Source of the DNA: Candidatus Obscuribacterales bacterium
GTDB lineage: Bacteria; Cyanobacteriota; Vampirovibrionia; Obscuribacterales; Obscuribacteraceae
Assembly: GCA_021732025.1 (NCBI GenBank)
Contig: JAKFVU010000031.1
Coordinates: 1-64,000, forward strand
Length of the DNA stretch: 64,000 bases
Direction of reading: 5' to 3'
Of this stretch, positions 8,361 to 16,955 are shown piece after piece (positions within the stretch are counted from its first letter, which is position 1; every line of letters starts with the position of its first letter). Below the pieces are notes generated by a model that was given only the letters and a program-made list of their open reading frames with translations, was not told the origin of the DNA and did not search any database. A program made the translations under genes and the position numbers.

Positions 8361-11351
8361 ATGAACAGTCCTTTGGTGCAAAAACTAACCGGTGTGAGGG
8401 ATCTAAAGAGGATTCTTGAAACCACCGTTAAGGACTTGGGCGACCACTTTTCTGCTGATGCTTGCCAAATTCTGCTGAGCAATCCACTCGATCCAAATGT
8501 TACTTCAATATGCGAATACCGTTCAACAGGATCGCCCATCACTGGCCGTTCTACAACACTTCCTTTGGTTCTGCAGGGTCGCACATTTGGCTCTATGACG
8601 ATGAGCCGTGCGGTGGATGTAACGCCTGATGAAATGAACATGATGCGTGTGGTTTTGGGCGAACTTGGCGATATCATTCGCCTTGCTCAAATTAACGACA
8701 TTGTTCAGCGCGATACTTTCCGCGATACGTTCTTAGTCGAAATCGGCAACCTGATGACCTATTCATTAGGAATAGGCGACGCCCTCTTTATGGTCGTCAA
8801 CATTTTAGGTAAAGCCCTAAACGTCAGCCGCTGTTTGTTTATTTGTACCGACGATCAACAGGCTGGTTGGAAGTGTTTTGAATTTTGGCAGCAGGACAAA
8901 GTGCAGAGTTTGCAACAGTGTTACTGGCCCTCTGCTGATTCTGCTCTAGTTGCTCAAACTCTTTTAGCTCGTGAGCCCCTGAAGCTATTTGAAGGCCAAC
9001 AGAACTCGTATGTTTCACCGGCTCAAGAAGAGCTGCAGCTGATTGGTGTCAAGTCATTGCTTGGTGTTTCGTTGCGCAGCCAGGTTGGCACACACGGTTG
9101 TGTGATTTTGCAACAGTGCGATTATCGTCGGGCTTGGACGCGCAACGAAATTGATATGGTGCAAAGTGTTGCTGATAAAGTTGCAGAAGCGTTGCATAAA
9201 CTTCCTGCGGAGAAGAAAGCACGCGAACCAATCATGCAGTTGCATCAACGTATTGTAAATACACCTACTGCTGAAGCGAGCAAGTCGGCTATCGATGTGC
9301 GCCGTGCTCTCAAAGGTGCCTTGGGACAGCAGGTGCTGTCGCAAGCCAACAAGACTGGTCAGATAACTCCTCCGCCGGTGGCCAAAGTGGCTCCGCCGAA
9401 GCCGACGCCAGCTCCGACTCCAGCACCAGCTCCTACTGCGGCACCAGCTCCTACTTCGGCACCAGCTCCGGCTCCAGCGCCAGCTCCGACTTCGGCACCA
9501 ACTCCAGCACCAGCTCCAACTCCGACTCCGACCGCAGCTCCAGCTGTAACGCCAACGCCAGCATCAGCTCCTGCTGCCACCTCAGCTGCGGCTCCTCCAC
9601 CAGTTTCCACACCAGCTGCCGCGCCCACGCCTGCACCATCAGCGGTGCCAGCTCAGTCGCCTTCACCAGTAACACCTGTTGTTTCGACACCAGCCTCAAC
9701 TCCTGCTTCTGCCGCTACGCCTAGTGCTGCTACACCTAGTGGAGTTCCCGTTTTTGATCGCATTGCTCAGGTTCAAGCTCAAGAAGTCACCGGCGACTTC
9801 CAGTCACCACATACAGTGGCTCGCACTGGTGCGGAGCAAAAACCAACGGCCAACGATGCTTTAAAACCTACCTTTACTAGTGTGCGCTCTAATCCTTCTA
9901 TAGAGCAAAATCTACCAACAGGCGACTATCCGCCAGTTCAGGTCAATCCACCGGCCGCTACCCCGGTTGAGAACGATCCATACGCCGATCTCGACTTTGG
10001 TGATTTTGAACCGACCGACTCAGTCGCTCCGAGCACGGCAACCGCTGATATCAGCACTGCGTCTACTTCCGCTGCTACGCCTGTTATATCTTCTCCACTT
10101 AGCGCGGCCGCTGCTACACCTGCTCAAGCTCCTCCTGCTGACGCAACTGCTGCAGCTGGAGTCCTTGATTGGGCCGGTCCAGGCAGTGTTGGCGCAGATG
10201 CCGTTATTGATGCTTCGCCGAGTGCCGCGCCGTGGGGTGGTCCTGTGGCCGTCGAGCCACCGGTTGCACAACCAGTCGTAACACCAGTTGCAGCTGCAGT
10301 CACTGAAGCCGCACAAACCGCTGCCCCAGAGCCTGTAACTCAACCCGAACCTCAATCGGCAATGCCACCAGTAGCCGCTGAACCGCCGGTGGTGCCAACT
10401 GCCGACAGCGCTGCTGAAGCCTCTAGTTGGGGGAATTTAGATTCGATTCCCACACCAAAAGGGGCACCATCTGAGCCTGCCGCTTGGGGCAAACTTGACG
10501 ATATTCCTACCCCTGCTGCTAGTGGCGGTGCTGCTCCGCGCGGTGGCTTAGGGGCTTCCATGATGGGCAAGGCGAGAGCTGGGGCAGGAGCCGGTCTTCT
10601 TAAAAATAGATTGGGCTCAACCGTGCCGCCCCCTTCTCAAGCAGCGCCCCCACCGCCACCGTCCGAGCCGGCTCCTGTGCTAGATGACGTTGCCGCTCAG
10701 AAGAAATTAGATCAGCTAATGTCATCATCTAATGAGACATCAGACTATATTTTCGCAACTGGTGGCTTAGATGCCCGTATGTTGGGCCGTATTGATGGCT
10801 GGGTGTCGCAAATTGAAGCTAAAGATAAATATGCAGACGGCCACGCCAGACAAGTAGCCGAAATCTCTTGCGCTATTGCCAAAGAATTAGGCTTAGATCA
10901 AGACGCTATTAATACGATTAGGCAGGCAGCTTTAGTTCATGATCTTGGAAAGCTTGGTTCTGCTGCGCAAATTTTGCAGAAACCAGAAGATGATCTATCA
11001 GACACTGAACTTTTGCTTGTAATGAATCACCCGATGGATGGCGCCGAGTTGCTAGAGTCGTTCCCCGACTTGCAACATCTTGCCCCCATTGTCAGAGCCC
11101 ACCACGAAGAGTTTGATGGCAATGGCTTCCCCCATGGTTTAAAAGGGGACGAAATTCCTTTGGCGGCGCGCATTGTCGGCTTAGCTAATCGTTATCATGA
11201 GCAAGCATCACCCAAACGCAGTGGACCCGGAAGAGATCCTTCAGCAGTACAAACTGAGTTTGTTGAGAATGCTGGTAAGGGATGGGATCCAAATGTGGTT
11301 CAAGCCTTTATCCATGCGGTTTTAACTGGGAAAATTCCATCCAAGTTTTAG
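8361..11351 (+). CDS. GAF plus HD-GYP-like protein with a long Pro/Ala linker
   Basis: 996 residues in three parts. Residues about 1-300 hold GAF-like sensor folds (ETTVKDLGDHFSADACQILL; then VVNILGKALNVSRCLFICTD). Residues about 333-776 are low-complexity Pro/Ala/Thr/Ser linker, largely disordered. Residues about 800-996 are an HD-GYP-like metal phosphohydrolase domain: VHDLGKLG at about 858, NHPMDGAELLESF, and HHEEFDGNGFPHGL at about 913 in place of the usual HHE...DGxGYP. HD-GYP enzymes hydrolyse cyclic di-GMP. Here the tyrosine of GYP is Phe, and the conserved Asp after the GYP loop is Asn (GLANRYHEQ), so activity may be altered or lost. It stands alone, with a secreted-protein gene about 100 bases downstream. 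The domain call is good; the substrate is inferred. Confidence 0.82.
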   Translation: MNSPLVQKLTGVRDLKRILETTVKDLGDHFSADACQILLSNPLDPNVTSICEYRSTGSPITGRSTTLPLVLQGRTFGSMTMSRAVDVTPDEMNMMRVVLGELGDIIRLAQINDIVQRDTFRDTFLVEIGNLMTYSLGIGDALFMVVNILGKALNVSRCLFICTDDQQAGWKCFEFWQQDKVQSLQQCYWPSADSALVAQTLLAREPLKLFEGQQNSYVSPAQEELQLIGVKSLLGVSLRSQVGTHGCVILQQCDYRRAWTRNEIDMVQSVADKVAEALHKLPAEKKAREPIMQLHQRIVNTPTAEASKSAIDVRRALKGALGQQVLSQANKTGQITPPPVAKVAPPKPTPAPTPAPAPTAAPAPTSAPAPAPAPAPTSAPTPAPAPTPTPTAAPAVTPTPASAPAATSAAAPPPVSTPAAAPTPAPSAVPAQSPSPVTPVVSTPASTPASAATPSAATPSGVPVFDRIAQVQAQEVTGDFQSPHTVARTGAEQKPTANDALKPTFTSVRSNPSIEQNLPTGDYPPVQVNPPAATPVENDPYADLDFGDFEPTDSVAPSTATADISTASTSAATPVISSPLSAAAATPAQAPPADATAAAGVLDWAGPGSVGADAVIDASPSAAPWGGPVAVEPPVAQPVVTPVAAAVTEAAQTAAPEPVTQPEPQSAMPPVAAEPPVVPTADSAAEASSWGNLDSIPTPKGAPSEPAAWGKLDDIPTPAASGGAAPRGGLGASMMGKARAGAGAGLLKNRLGSTVPPPSQAAPPPPPSEPAPVLDDVAAQKKLDQLMSSSNETSDYIFATGGLDARMLGRIDGWVSQIEAKDKYADGHARQVAEISCAIAKELGLDQDAINTIRQAALVHDLGKLGSAAQILQKPEDDLSDTELLLVMNHPMDGAELLESFPDLQHLAPIVRAHHEEFDGNGFPHGLKGDEIPLAARIVGLANRYHEQASPKRSGPGRDPSAVQTEFVENAGKGWDPNVVQAFIHAVLTGKIPSKF

Positions 11352-11457
11352 TCTCTGACTTGCCAATAGTTTCGTAGCTGTTACATTTCACTAGAAATGG
11401 AACCAATCGGCTACACTCTCCGTCGAGCTCGAAGTCACCTCAGGAGGACAGATTAAA

Positions 11458-12009
11458 ATGAAAGCCAAAAAGACATTGGGCCCAGTGTTGGCCGCCCTTG
11501 CCGCAATTACATCATTCTTGCCAGCCATGGCCGATACTTCAGTTTCAACTACAACTATCACTACAACATCTAAGCCTGTCGTGATCTTGCAAGGTTCGGC
11601 TATGACCGCTCCTACAATGCAAGTAACTGGTTTCTCCGGAAAGTCAGTAACCACCCCTTCGCGCTTCCCCATTGTGTTAGCTAAATTTACCGCTACCAAT
11701 GGCATCACTATCTTCTATCCATGCGCTCGTGAAGACCTAAGCATGCGTCGCGATGATCTTTTCGCTCGCATCTTGATCGAACAAGCTGATGGTCAACTTT
11801 CATCTAGCGCTTCTGGTGATTTCATCAACCGTCTTGCCAGCATCGATGCTGAAAAGGCAAAAACACCAACCGATACTGAAAGCAGAGCTTATTACAAGCA
11901 TGTGAAAGATACCTATGCTGATTATGATGAACTAGCTCAAGACATTCAGACTAGTTCACATCAAGGCAACAAGCAGTTGGCCGGTAGCTACAGCTACAAA
12001 GTCTTCTAA
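11458..12009 (+). CDS. Secreted protein of unknown function
   Basis: 183 residues, beginning with a standard signal peptide (MKAKKTLGPVLAALAAITSF, cleavage near AMA-D). The mature part opens with a Ser/Thr-rich strand (TSVSTTTITTTSKP), continues with a probably beta-rich core (PIVLAKFTATNGITIFYPC) and ends in a helical, charged region with a SSHQGNKQLAGSYSYKVF tail. I recognise no family. The start has an excellent Shine-Dalgarno (AGGAGG about 9 bases before the ATG) and the gene has its own terminator, so it is probably a well-expressed single-gene unit exported to the periplasm or beyond. Confidence 0.75.
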   Translation: MKAKKTLGPVLAALAAITSFLPAMADTSVSTTTITTTSKPVVILQGSAMTAPTMQVTGFSGKSVTTPSRFPIVLAKFTATNGITIFYPCAREDLSMRRDDLFARILIEQADGQLSSSASGDFINRLASIDAEKAKTPTDTESRAYYKHVKDTYADYDELAQDIQTSSHQGNKQLAGSYSYKVF

Positions 12010-12047
12010 TAGACAGAAGCCACAGAGGCTATTTGCCATCATAAAAC

Positions 12048-12084
12048 AAGAGCCAGTAGCGTCATTGCTTCTGGCTCTTTTTAT
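12048..12084 (+). terminator. Rho-independent terminator of the secreted-protein gene
   Basis: A 13-base stem (aagagccagtagc / gcttctggctctt, one mismatch) with a 6-base loop, followed by a short T-run. It lies 38 bases after the stop codon. Confidence 0.85.
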
Positions 12085-12138
12085 GGTGTTGATTTTACTG
12101 CGCCTTGGATTCTTGCATTAGAGCATAAGAATTAGAAC

Positions 12139-12172
12139 AAAAAAAATGGTTTCCATGGAAACCATTTTTTTT
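12139..12172. terminator. 34-bp perfect palindrome, likely bidirectional terminator
   Basis: A perfect inverted repeat centred on ccatgg with A8 on the left and T8 on the right. As RNA it gives a hairpin ending in U-runs in both directions. It lies between convergent genes (the secreted protein and mlaD), as expected for a bidirectional terminator, although the rightward gene already has its own. The lack of a designed loop makes it unusual. Confidence 0.7.
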
Positions 12173-12203
12173 CGAAAAAAGTTGCTAGGTAAGTCTGTGT
12201 TTG

Positions 12204-12272
<69 letters not shown>

Positions 12273-12306
12273 GCCTATTAATTTTCTTACTTGCTCTGGC
12301 CATTCG

Positions 12307-13665
12307 TTATTCGGGAACCGTTTGCTCTGGTGCCGGTGCTGGCACTATTTGGTCTGGCATCACCTGGACAGGTTCCATTGCCGCTGGAGGAACCGGAGTC
12401 GGAGCCAGAGTAGGAGCCGAAAGAGGCTCTGGTGCTACAGGTTTTGGATCTTTCGATTTAGATTTTAAGAGCTGCGGCAATTTAAGTTTGGAATTTTGCG
12501 ATTTGCTATCTTTCTGTTGCGGGTCTTTCAGTTGGCCTGGGCGGCCGAACATAAGATGCATAATTGGTGCACGCTTATCGAGAATCTGGTTGAGCTGCCT
12601 TGCCACCGCATCCAAATGTCCAATGGCTTCTCTAGTTGAAACAAGTGTCAGTTTCAAGTCAGAGCCAAAGCCTGGGCGACTAAACAGTGAGTCGACTTTA
12701 TCAAGGGTTTTGCGTGTCTGCGCCAGAATATCTTTGATGTCGTCTCGCAATTTTGGATTGCTAGACATTTTCTCCACCGCATTAACTGAATTCTGCACAT
12801 GCTCGGTGGCATCACTGAGATTTCTCAAGGCTGTTAGCAAGTCTTGTCGTAGTGCCTTATCTTGCAGTGTGGTGTTGATTTCATGCACAGTACTTTGCAC
12901 TGAATCAGCTGTTTCTTTCAGCTTCGTTGTGGTGATCTTGAGATCGCTTGTAAAATTAGGATCATCCAAAAGGTTGCTTATCTTTCTGGTGACTCTTTTT
13001 AGGTCGTGTGCAATTTCAGTAAGATCTCTTTCTAGCGGTAAGGCGTGGTCTACTACAGGCATTGTCTTGATTGCCAGTGTTGATAGCTGATCGGCTGCGC
13101 GAGTCAGACGTTTGCGATCTTCTTCGTAGTTTCGCACTAGTCTTTGCGGGTCAATGTTACTTAAGGCGATCACAAGTTTGTTGATGGCTAATTCAGGACG
13201 AGCTGGGTCTTCGCCAGCTACTTCTGCATTGTCTGGCAGCGGCGGCTCACCCGCTCTAATGTCGGGAATGCGAGGAATGCTTATTTCGATATATTTAGCA
13301 CCAACAATTCCATTCGTCAGAATTCTGAAAGTAGAACCTTGTGGTATCACCACTTTTTTTGATGTAATGCGTATGCGCACCAACACCTGATGCTCGCTCA
13401 GCCAGAGCAGTTTGTCGACCATGCCAACTCTAATGCCGTCGACGAAAACATCGGCGTTGTCATTTAACTGGGCCACTTCGTGAAACATTATATTGATAGT
13501 TTGATTGGCCCCAAGAATTCCGGTGCCTTTGTACCAGAGGTAGCCCCAAAGCAAAAGAATCACGGCCAGCACTGTGAAAATTCCCAGTGAGCCATCCGAA
13601 ATCATATTTCCGTTTTCTTTATTGTCGTTGGCTTCTTTATCGTCCATAACTTTATTTGCTTGCAT
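12307..13665 (-). CDS. mlaD: MCE/MlaD-family lipid transport protein
   Basis: 452 residues. One N-terminal membrane span at about 27-46 (SLGIFTVLAVILLLWGYLWY) leads into a single MCE domain at about 52-135 (VAQLNDNADVFVDGIRVGMV, then a segment with GIVGAKYIEI). A long alpha-helical region follows (about 170-380, rich in LRNLSDATEHVQNSV-like heptads). The tail is a Pro/Ala-rich tract of about 50 residues. MCE proteins form hexameric rings that carry phospholipids between membranes, with MlaE as permease. The mlaE gene lies 6 bases upstream. The protein is longer than E. coli MlaD (183 residues) and closer to the helical-needle MCE types. The ATPase MlaF is not in the window. Confidence 0.87.
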   Translation of the reverse strand: MQANKVMDDKEANDNKENGNMISDGSLGIFTVLAVILLLWGYLWYKGTGILGANQTINIMFHEVAQLNDNADVFVDGIRVGMVDKLLWLSEHQVLVRIRITSKKVVIPQGSTFRILTNGIVGAKYIEISIPRIPDIRAGEPPLPDNAEVAGEDPARPELAINKLVIALSNIDPQRLVRNYEEDRKRLTRAADQLSTLAIKTMPVVDHALPLERDLTEIAHDLKRVTRKISNLLDDPNFTSDLKITTTKLKETADSVQSTVHEINTTLQDKALRQDLLTALRNLSDATEHVQNSVNAVEKMSSNPKLRDDIKDILAQTRKTLDKVDSLFSRPGFGSDLKLTLVSTREAIGHLDAVARQLNQILDKRAPIMHLMFGRPGQLKDPQQKDSKSQNSKLKLPQLLKSKSKDPKPVAPEPLSAPTLAPTPVPPAAMEPVQVMPDQIVPAPAPEQTVPE

Positions 13666-13671
13666 CTCTTT

Positions 13672-14433
13672 CTATCGTGCTAAATAGGCGGCGTAAGTAA
13701 CTATGAGGTTGGCAAAGAAACCAACAATAAATGTTGCAGTAACTGCATTCGATGGTGCTGCATTGTGGCTATGAATGGTGGTGGTACCGGCGGCACATCC
13801 GGCAAAGAAGCCCACTGTTGGATTGACCAAAATGAGCTTAACGAAATAGACAACCATGTCTCGCATTTGAATGCCCCCGCGGGCTGACTCAAGAAATTCA
13901 GAAGTAGAAGAAACGCCCAATAATGGTGCCACGAGTGCACCAGTGATGAAGCCTATAACTAGTCCGTAAGCGCCGAGAGGAATAGACATAGTCAAAGCTG
14001 CCAAATAATTGGTCAAAACAAATTGCTGAGCAAAATTTTTGTCGCCGTTATCAGTTGTATACGCTTGAGCTTCGCCGGCAATGCGAGCTGCCACGCGGGC
14101 ACACCAAGCAAGGCTGACTGTCAGTGGCCCGATCTCGCGAAGCAGGCCGATTGAAATAACCGCCCCTGAAAGTTCTTCAGCTTGATACTTTTGCAGCTCC
14201 AGCACACACTGAATGGTTAGGGCTATCGCTACAGCCACTGCGGCAAGAGCCACTAGGTGAAACGATTCTGGCCCCATCCAGAGACAAGCTACCTTGAATT
14301 TCTTGTACGAAAAACTGCGCAGAGATGAGAGAGTGAACGCTGCAAAAAAATAGCGCACAGCACGGCCAAGAGGGGCAACCCAGAAAAATAGTTCTATTGG
14401 AGGTACTAGGCCGACTAGTTTTGATATTGCCAT
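13672..14433 (-). CDS. mlaE: MlaE-family ABC permease
   Basis: 253 residues, the normal length for MlaE. Recognisable elements are FFWVAPLGRAVRYFF near the N-terminus, LREIGPLTVSLAWCARVAARIAGE at about 95-120 (the conserved REIGP...L...R.G..IAAE-type segment), and several hydrophobic spans to the C-terminus (TATFIVGFFANLIVTYAAYL). MlaE is the inner-membrane permease of MCE lipid transporters. It sits directly before mlaD, with an S1 gene and terminator upstream. The window gives no MlaF ATPase or MlaB/MlaC, so the energy module must be encoded elsewhere. Confidence 0.87.
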   Translation of the reverse strand: MAISKLVGLVPPIELFFWVAPLGRAVRYFFAAFTLSSLRSFSYKKFKVACLWMGPESFHLVALAAVAVAIALTIQCVLELQKYQAEELSGAVISIGLLREIGPLTVSLAWCARVAARIAGEAQAYTTDNGDKNFAQQFVLTNYLAALTMSIPLGAYGLVIGFITGALVAPLLGVSSTSEFLESARGGIQMRDMVVYFVKLILVNPTVGFFAGCAAGTTTIHSHNAAPSNAVTATFIVGFFANLIVTYAAYLAR

Positions 14434-14555
14434 TATTTAGTGATTTTGCTTCTCTTCTGAAAACGCCTGACATGGCACTGGTCGGTTTAGATCCAAATTT
14501 CGTCATATATTGCAACAAAATTATATAAGGGATCTAATAATTCTGTTTCCTTAGC

Positions 14556-14584
14556 AAAAGACCCGAGCATTGCCCGGGTCTTTT
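14556..14584 (-). terminator. Rho-independent terminator of the S1 gene
   Basis: A perfect 10-base stem (aaaagacccg / cgggtctttt) with a 9-base loop, just beyond the S1 stop codon on the minus strand. It separates S1 from mlaE and is symmetric enough to work in both directions. Confidence 0.88.
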
Positions 14585-14606
14585 GTAATTTCAGCTTTGG
14601 CGGAAC

Positions 14607-15716
14607 TTAGTTGAGCAAGTCGCTGACGTCCATACCTTTCAAGCTCAAGGAAATCTTGTGCTCTTTAGGAGAGAACTTCTTGATGATTGCTTTTACTTGT
14701 TGGCCGACTTGAACAATTTCTTCTGGCTTAGCAGTAGGTTGTTCAGACATTTCAACTGTAGGCAACAAAGCGTCTACACCAGGATAGATTTGAACAAAGG
14801 CGCCGAAGCTCTGAATCTTGCGAACGGTGCCGTTCACAACTTGACCTTCGCCGAACTTGTCTTCAATTTCTTTCCATGGATCAGGCTGCATTTGCTTGAG
14901 GCTCAAGCTGATATGACCTTTCTCTTGATCGACTTTGAGAACTTTTGTAGTGACCATTTGGCCAACTTTCAACACATCGGATGGATGGCTGACACGTTCC
15001 CATGAAATTTCTGAGATAGGGAGCAAGCCGTCGAGGCCGCCTAGATCGATGAAAGCACCGAAATCTGCGATACGAACAACTTCGCCAGTGACCACTTGAC
15101 CAGATTCGAGAGTAGATAGAATCTTCTCTCTTTGAGCGGCTTTCTCTTCTTGCACAGCAAGACGTTGGCTCAAGATCAGTTTGTTGCGCTTGGTGTCTGT
15201 TTCTAGAATCTTCATTGGTATTTCCATACCAATCAATTCTTCTGGAGTTGTACCTTTAACACGCAATTGGCTGGCTGGTACGAAACCGCGTAGACCGTAT
15301 ACGTCTACAACTACGCCGCCTTTGACAACGTTTGAAATCTTGGCGCGAATGGTTTCGTCGTTCTTCTTCTGGTTTTCCAGTAAGACCCATCCTCTCGCCT
15401 GAGCAACACGCTTCAGTGAGAGAGTTAGCTGACCGTTCTCGTTCTCTTCTCTAAGAATGTAGAACTCATACTTTTCGCCGACTTTGACGACATCGTCAAT
15501 TTTGTCGATAGGCATGTTGGAAACTTCTTTCTGAGGAACGAAGCCTTCAGATTTTCCGCCTACGTCTACGAGTATACCGTCTCTTTCGATACGGACTACG
15601 CCGCCTGAGACAATGTCCCCTTGCTCAAACTTGAAACTTAAAGATTGTTCGAGAAGTCGCTCGAATTCTGATTTCGAGTTGGGTTCTAGCTGCTGTTCAG
15701 TCACTGAAATAGTCAC
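14607..15716 (-). CDS. rpsA: 30S ribosomal protein S1 homologue with four S1 domains
   Basis: 369 residues with four OB-fold S1 repeats, starting near GDIVSGGVVRIERDGILVDV, then IRAKISNVVKGGVVVDVYGL, VVTGEVVRIADFGAFIDLGG and VVNGTVRKIQSFGAFVQIYP. The third and fourth are the most canonical, each with an FGAF turn. The length matches the shorter S1 of Gram-positives and cyanobacteria rather than the six-domain E. coli form. It binds mRNA and assists translation initiation on the 30S subunit. The start is GTG with AAGGA upstream. It is a single-gene unit with a terminator after it and a long upstream region. Confidence 0.9.
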   Translation of the reverse strand: MTISVTEQQLEPNSKSEFERLLEQSLSFKFEQGDIVSGGVVRIERDGILVDVGGKSEGFVPQKEVSNMPIDKIDDVVKVGEKYEFYILREENENGQLTLSLKRVAQARGWVLLENQKKNDETIRAKISNVVKGGVVVDVYGLRGFVPASQLRVKGTTPEELIGMEIPMKILETDTKRNKLILSQRLAVQEEKAAQREKILSTLESGQVVTGEVVRIADFGAFIDLGGLDGLLPISEISWERVSHPSDVLKVGQMVTTKVLKVDQEKGHISLSLKQMQPDPWKEIEDKFGEGQVVNGTVRKIQSFGAFVQIYPGVDALLPTVEMSEQPTAKPEEIVQVGQQVKAIIKKFSPKEHKISLSLKGMDVSDLLN

Positions 15717-16364
15717 TCCCTTGTCCTTATAAATGTGTGGCTTGCGAATCTTGAATAGTATTTGAAGGATTCGAAGCTCACCGGCGCCAGTGCTTTGTGG
15801 TTGTCTCTGAGCGGGGTACGCTCGAGGTGCAAAGCTATGGTGATTGGTTGTAAATCTACTGCCCTCAGGCGCTCTTGCCCTCCAACTCCAGAAACTGGCA
15901 AAAAGCCAATTTGGAGCTTTCGGTCAAAAGCCCAATCGCGCACAGGCGAAGTAGAGAATATAGAACAATAGATATGTAGCTTTCAAGAGAACTGCTTCAG
16001 TATTGAATGAACATTTATACTTATTGCAGTTTCTTTGCAGAAATTCACCATTTAGAAGGCTTTAGAGGCTGACTTCGGTGGCTTTTCTCTAGCAGTGGCT
16101 CTAAGCATTATTTTCACCTCATAATCGCTGATCTGATCGCTTTGCCCGCATATCTGTTGGCAATGCCTTGGCTTCTAAGGGTGATCTTTTGCTTATCTTC
16201 TTGGTTCTTTTCGTATCGCTAATGGTGCACTACTTGGCTCTTTTCTTGTGTCGCTAAAAGGCGCACCGGTGGCCAATCTTCAACTGTGCGGTTGGCAAGT
16301 TATTCCTTATAATAATTACCTGTTGATTATCGGTCTGAGACCAAAGTATTTATGAGGATTCTTC
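15717..16364. other. Divergent intergenic region with imperfect 31-33 bp tandem repeat and a -10 box
   Basis: A 648-base region between rpsA and the secreted coiled-coil gene. Leftward it should carry the rpsA promoter and leader. Rightward it holds a perfect TATAAT (16308-16313) about 50 bases before the ATG, with a weak -35, and a small ggtctgagacc palindrome in the 5' leader. At 16200-16230 and 16233-16265 are two imperfect copies of a sequence running from cttgg through tcgctaa to gcac. No RNA gene was recognised. Confidence 0.6.
16308..16313 (+). promoter_or_regulatory. Consensus -10 element (TATAAT)
   Basis: A perfect TATAAT about 50 bases upstream of the secreted coiled-coil gene. The position 17 bases further upstream (tgtgcg) is a poor -35. 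A TTGGCA exists but at only about 10 bases spacing, so the promoter call depends on the -10 alone. Confidence 0.5.
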
Positions 16365-16859
16365 ATGACAAGGAAAGCACTTACAGTTTTGGCATTCGGT
16401 TTGAGTGCATTTTTGGTGGCACCTGCTGCCCAGGCCAATCCTCTTAAACTCGGCAAGTCCAGCTCTACTACAGTTGCAGCGGCTCCAATGGCTGCTCCGA
16501 CTAGCTTAGAAGTAGATATGGCTGAGTCAAAAGTTTCAACCACTCACAAAAAGTTAGATCAAGCTAAGCAGCAGCTAGAAGCTGCCAAGGCTCACTTGAA
16601 AGCAGCTGAAGCTGAATACAAAGCAGCTCAAGCAGATAAGCAAGCTTTGGTCTTGCGTACAAAAGCTAGAGAGCTAGCCTCTGCTGCTGGTATCGAGCAA
16701 TCAGTTGATACCGTCACTGCTGCTCCTGCAACTGTCGGCACAAGTGAAGCTCCAGCCCCAGGTGGAACCCGAATTGACCTAGCTCCATCAGATGCTGGCA
16801 ATACTGCTGTTCCATCAGCTCCTGCTGGCGCGCCAACCTTGCAAGACTTGGCTCAATAG
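16365..16859 (+). CDS. Small secreted Ala-rich coiled-coil protein
   Basis: 164 residues. The signal peptide is MTRKALTVLAFGLSAFLVAP with a clear AQA-N cleavage site. Residues about 48-105 form a regular Ala/Lys/Glu/Gln heptad helix (KLDQAKQQLEAAKAHLKAAE) that should coil. The C-terminal 60 residues are Ala/Pro/Thr-rich and probably disordered. It may be a periplasmic or outer-membrane-associated spacer, in the manner of small helical lipoproteins, but it has no lipobox. TGAGGA lies about 8 bases before the ATG. The family is not recognised. Confidence 0.72.
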   Translation: MTRKALTVLAFGLSAFLVAPAAQANPLKLGKSSSTTVAAAPMAAPTSLEVDMAESKVSTTHKKLDQAKQQLEAAKAHLKAAEAEYKAAQADKQALVLRTKARELASAAGIEQSVDTVTAAPATVGTSEAPAPGGTRIDLAPSDAGNTAVPSAPAGAPTLQDLAQ

Positions 16860-16903
16860 AGTAATCGGCTCAAAAGAAGCATCGGCTTAGCCGTTTTGAG
16901 ACT

Positions 16904-16939
16904 AAAAAAAAGGAGCATCATTTATTGATGCTCCTTTTT
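16904..16939. terminator. Bidirectional terminator between convergent genes
   Basis: A 14-base perfect stem (aaaaaggagcatca / tgatgctccttttt) with a 5-base loop, A-run on one side and T-run on the other. It serves the rightward secreted-protein gene and the leftward rnc gene. Confidence 0.92.
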
Positions 16940-16955
16940 GTTCTATCTATTTATA

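Noticed and set aside
9359..9628. Leftward Gly/Ala/Val-rich frame opposite the Pro/Ala linker
   Set aside because: It is the antisense of degenerate GCN/CCN codons of the linker.
15760..15800. Possible tRNA T-loop (ttcgaatcc on the minus strand)
   Set aside because: No flanking T-stem or acceptor stem could be formed.
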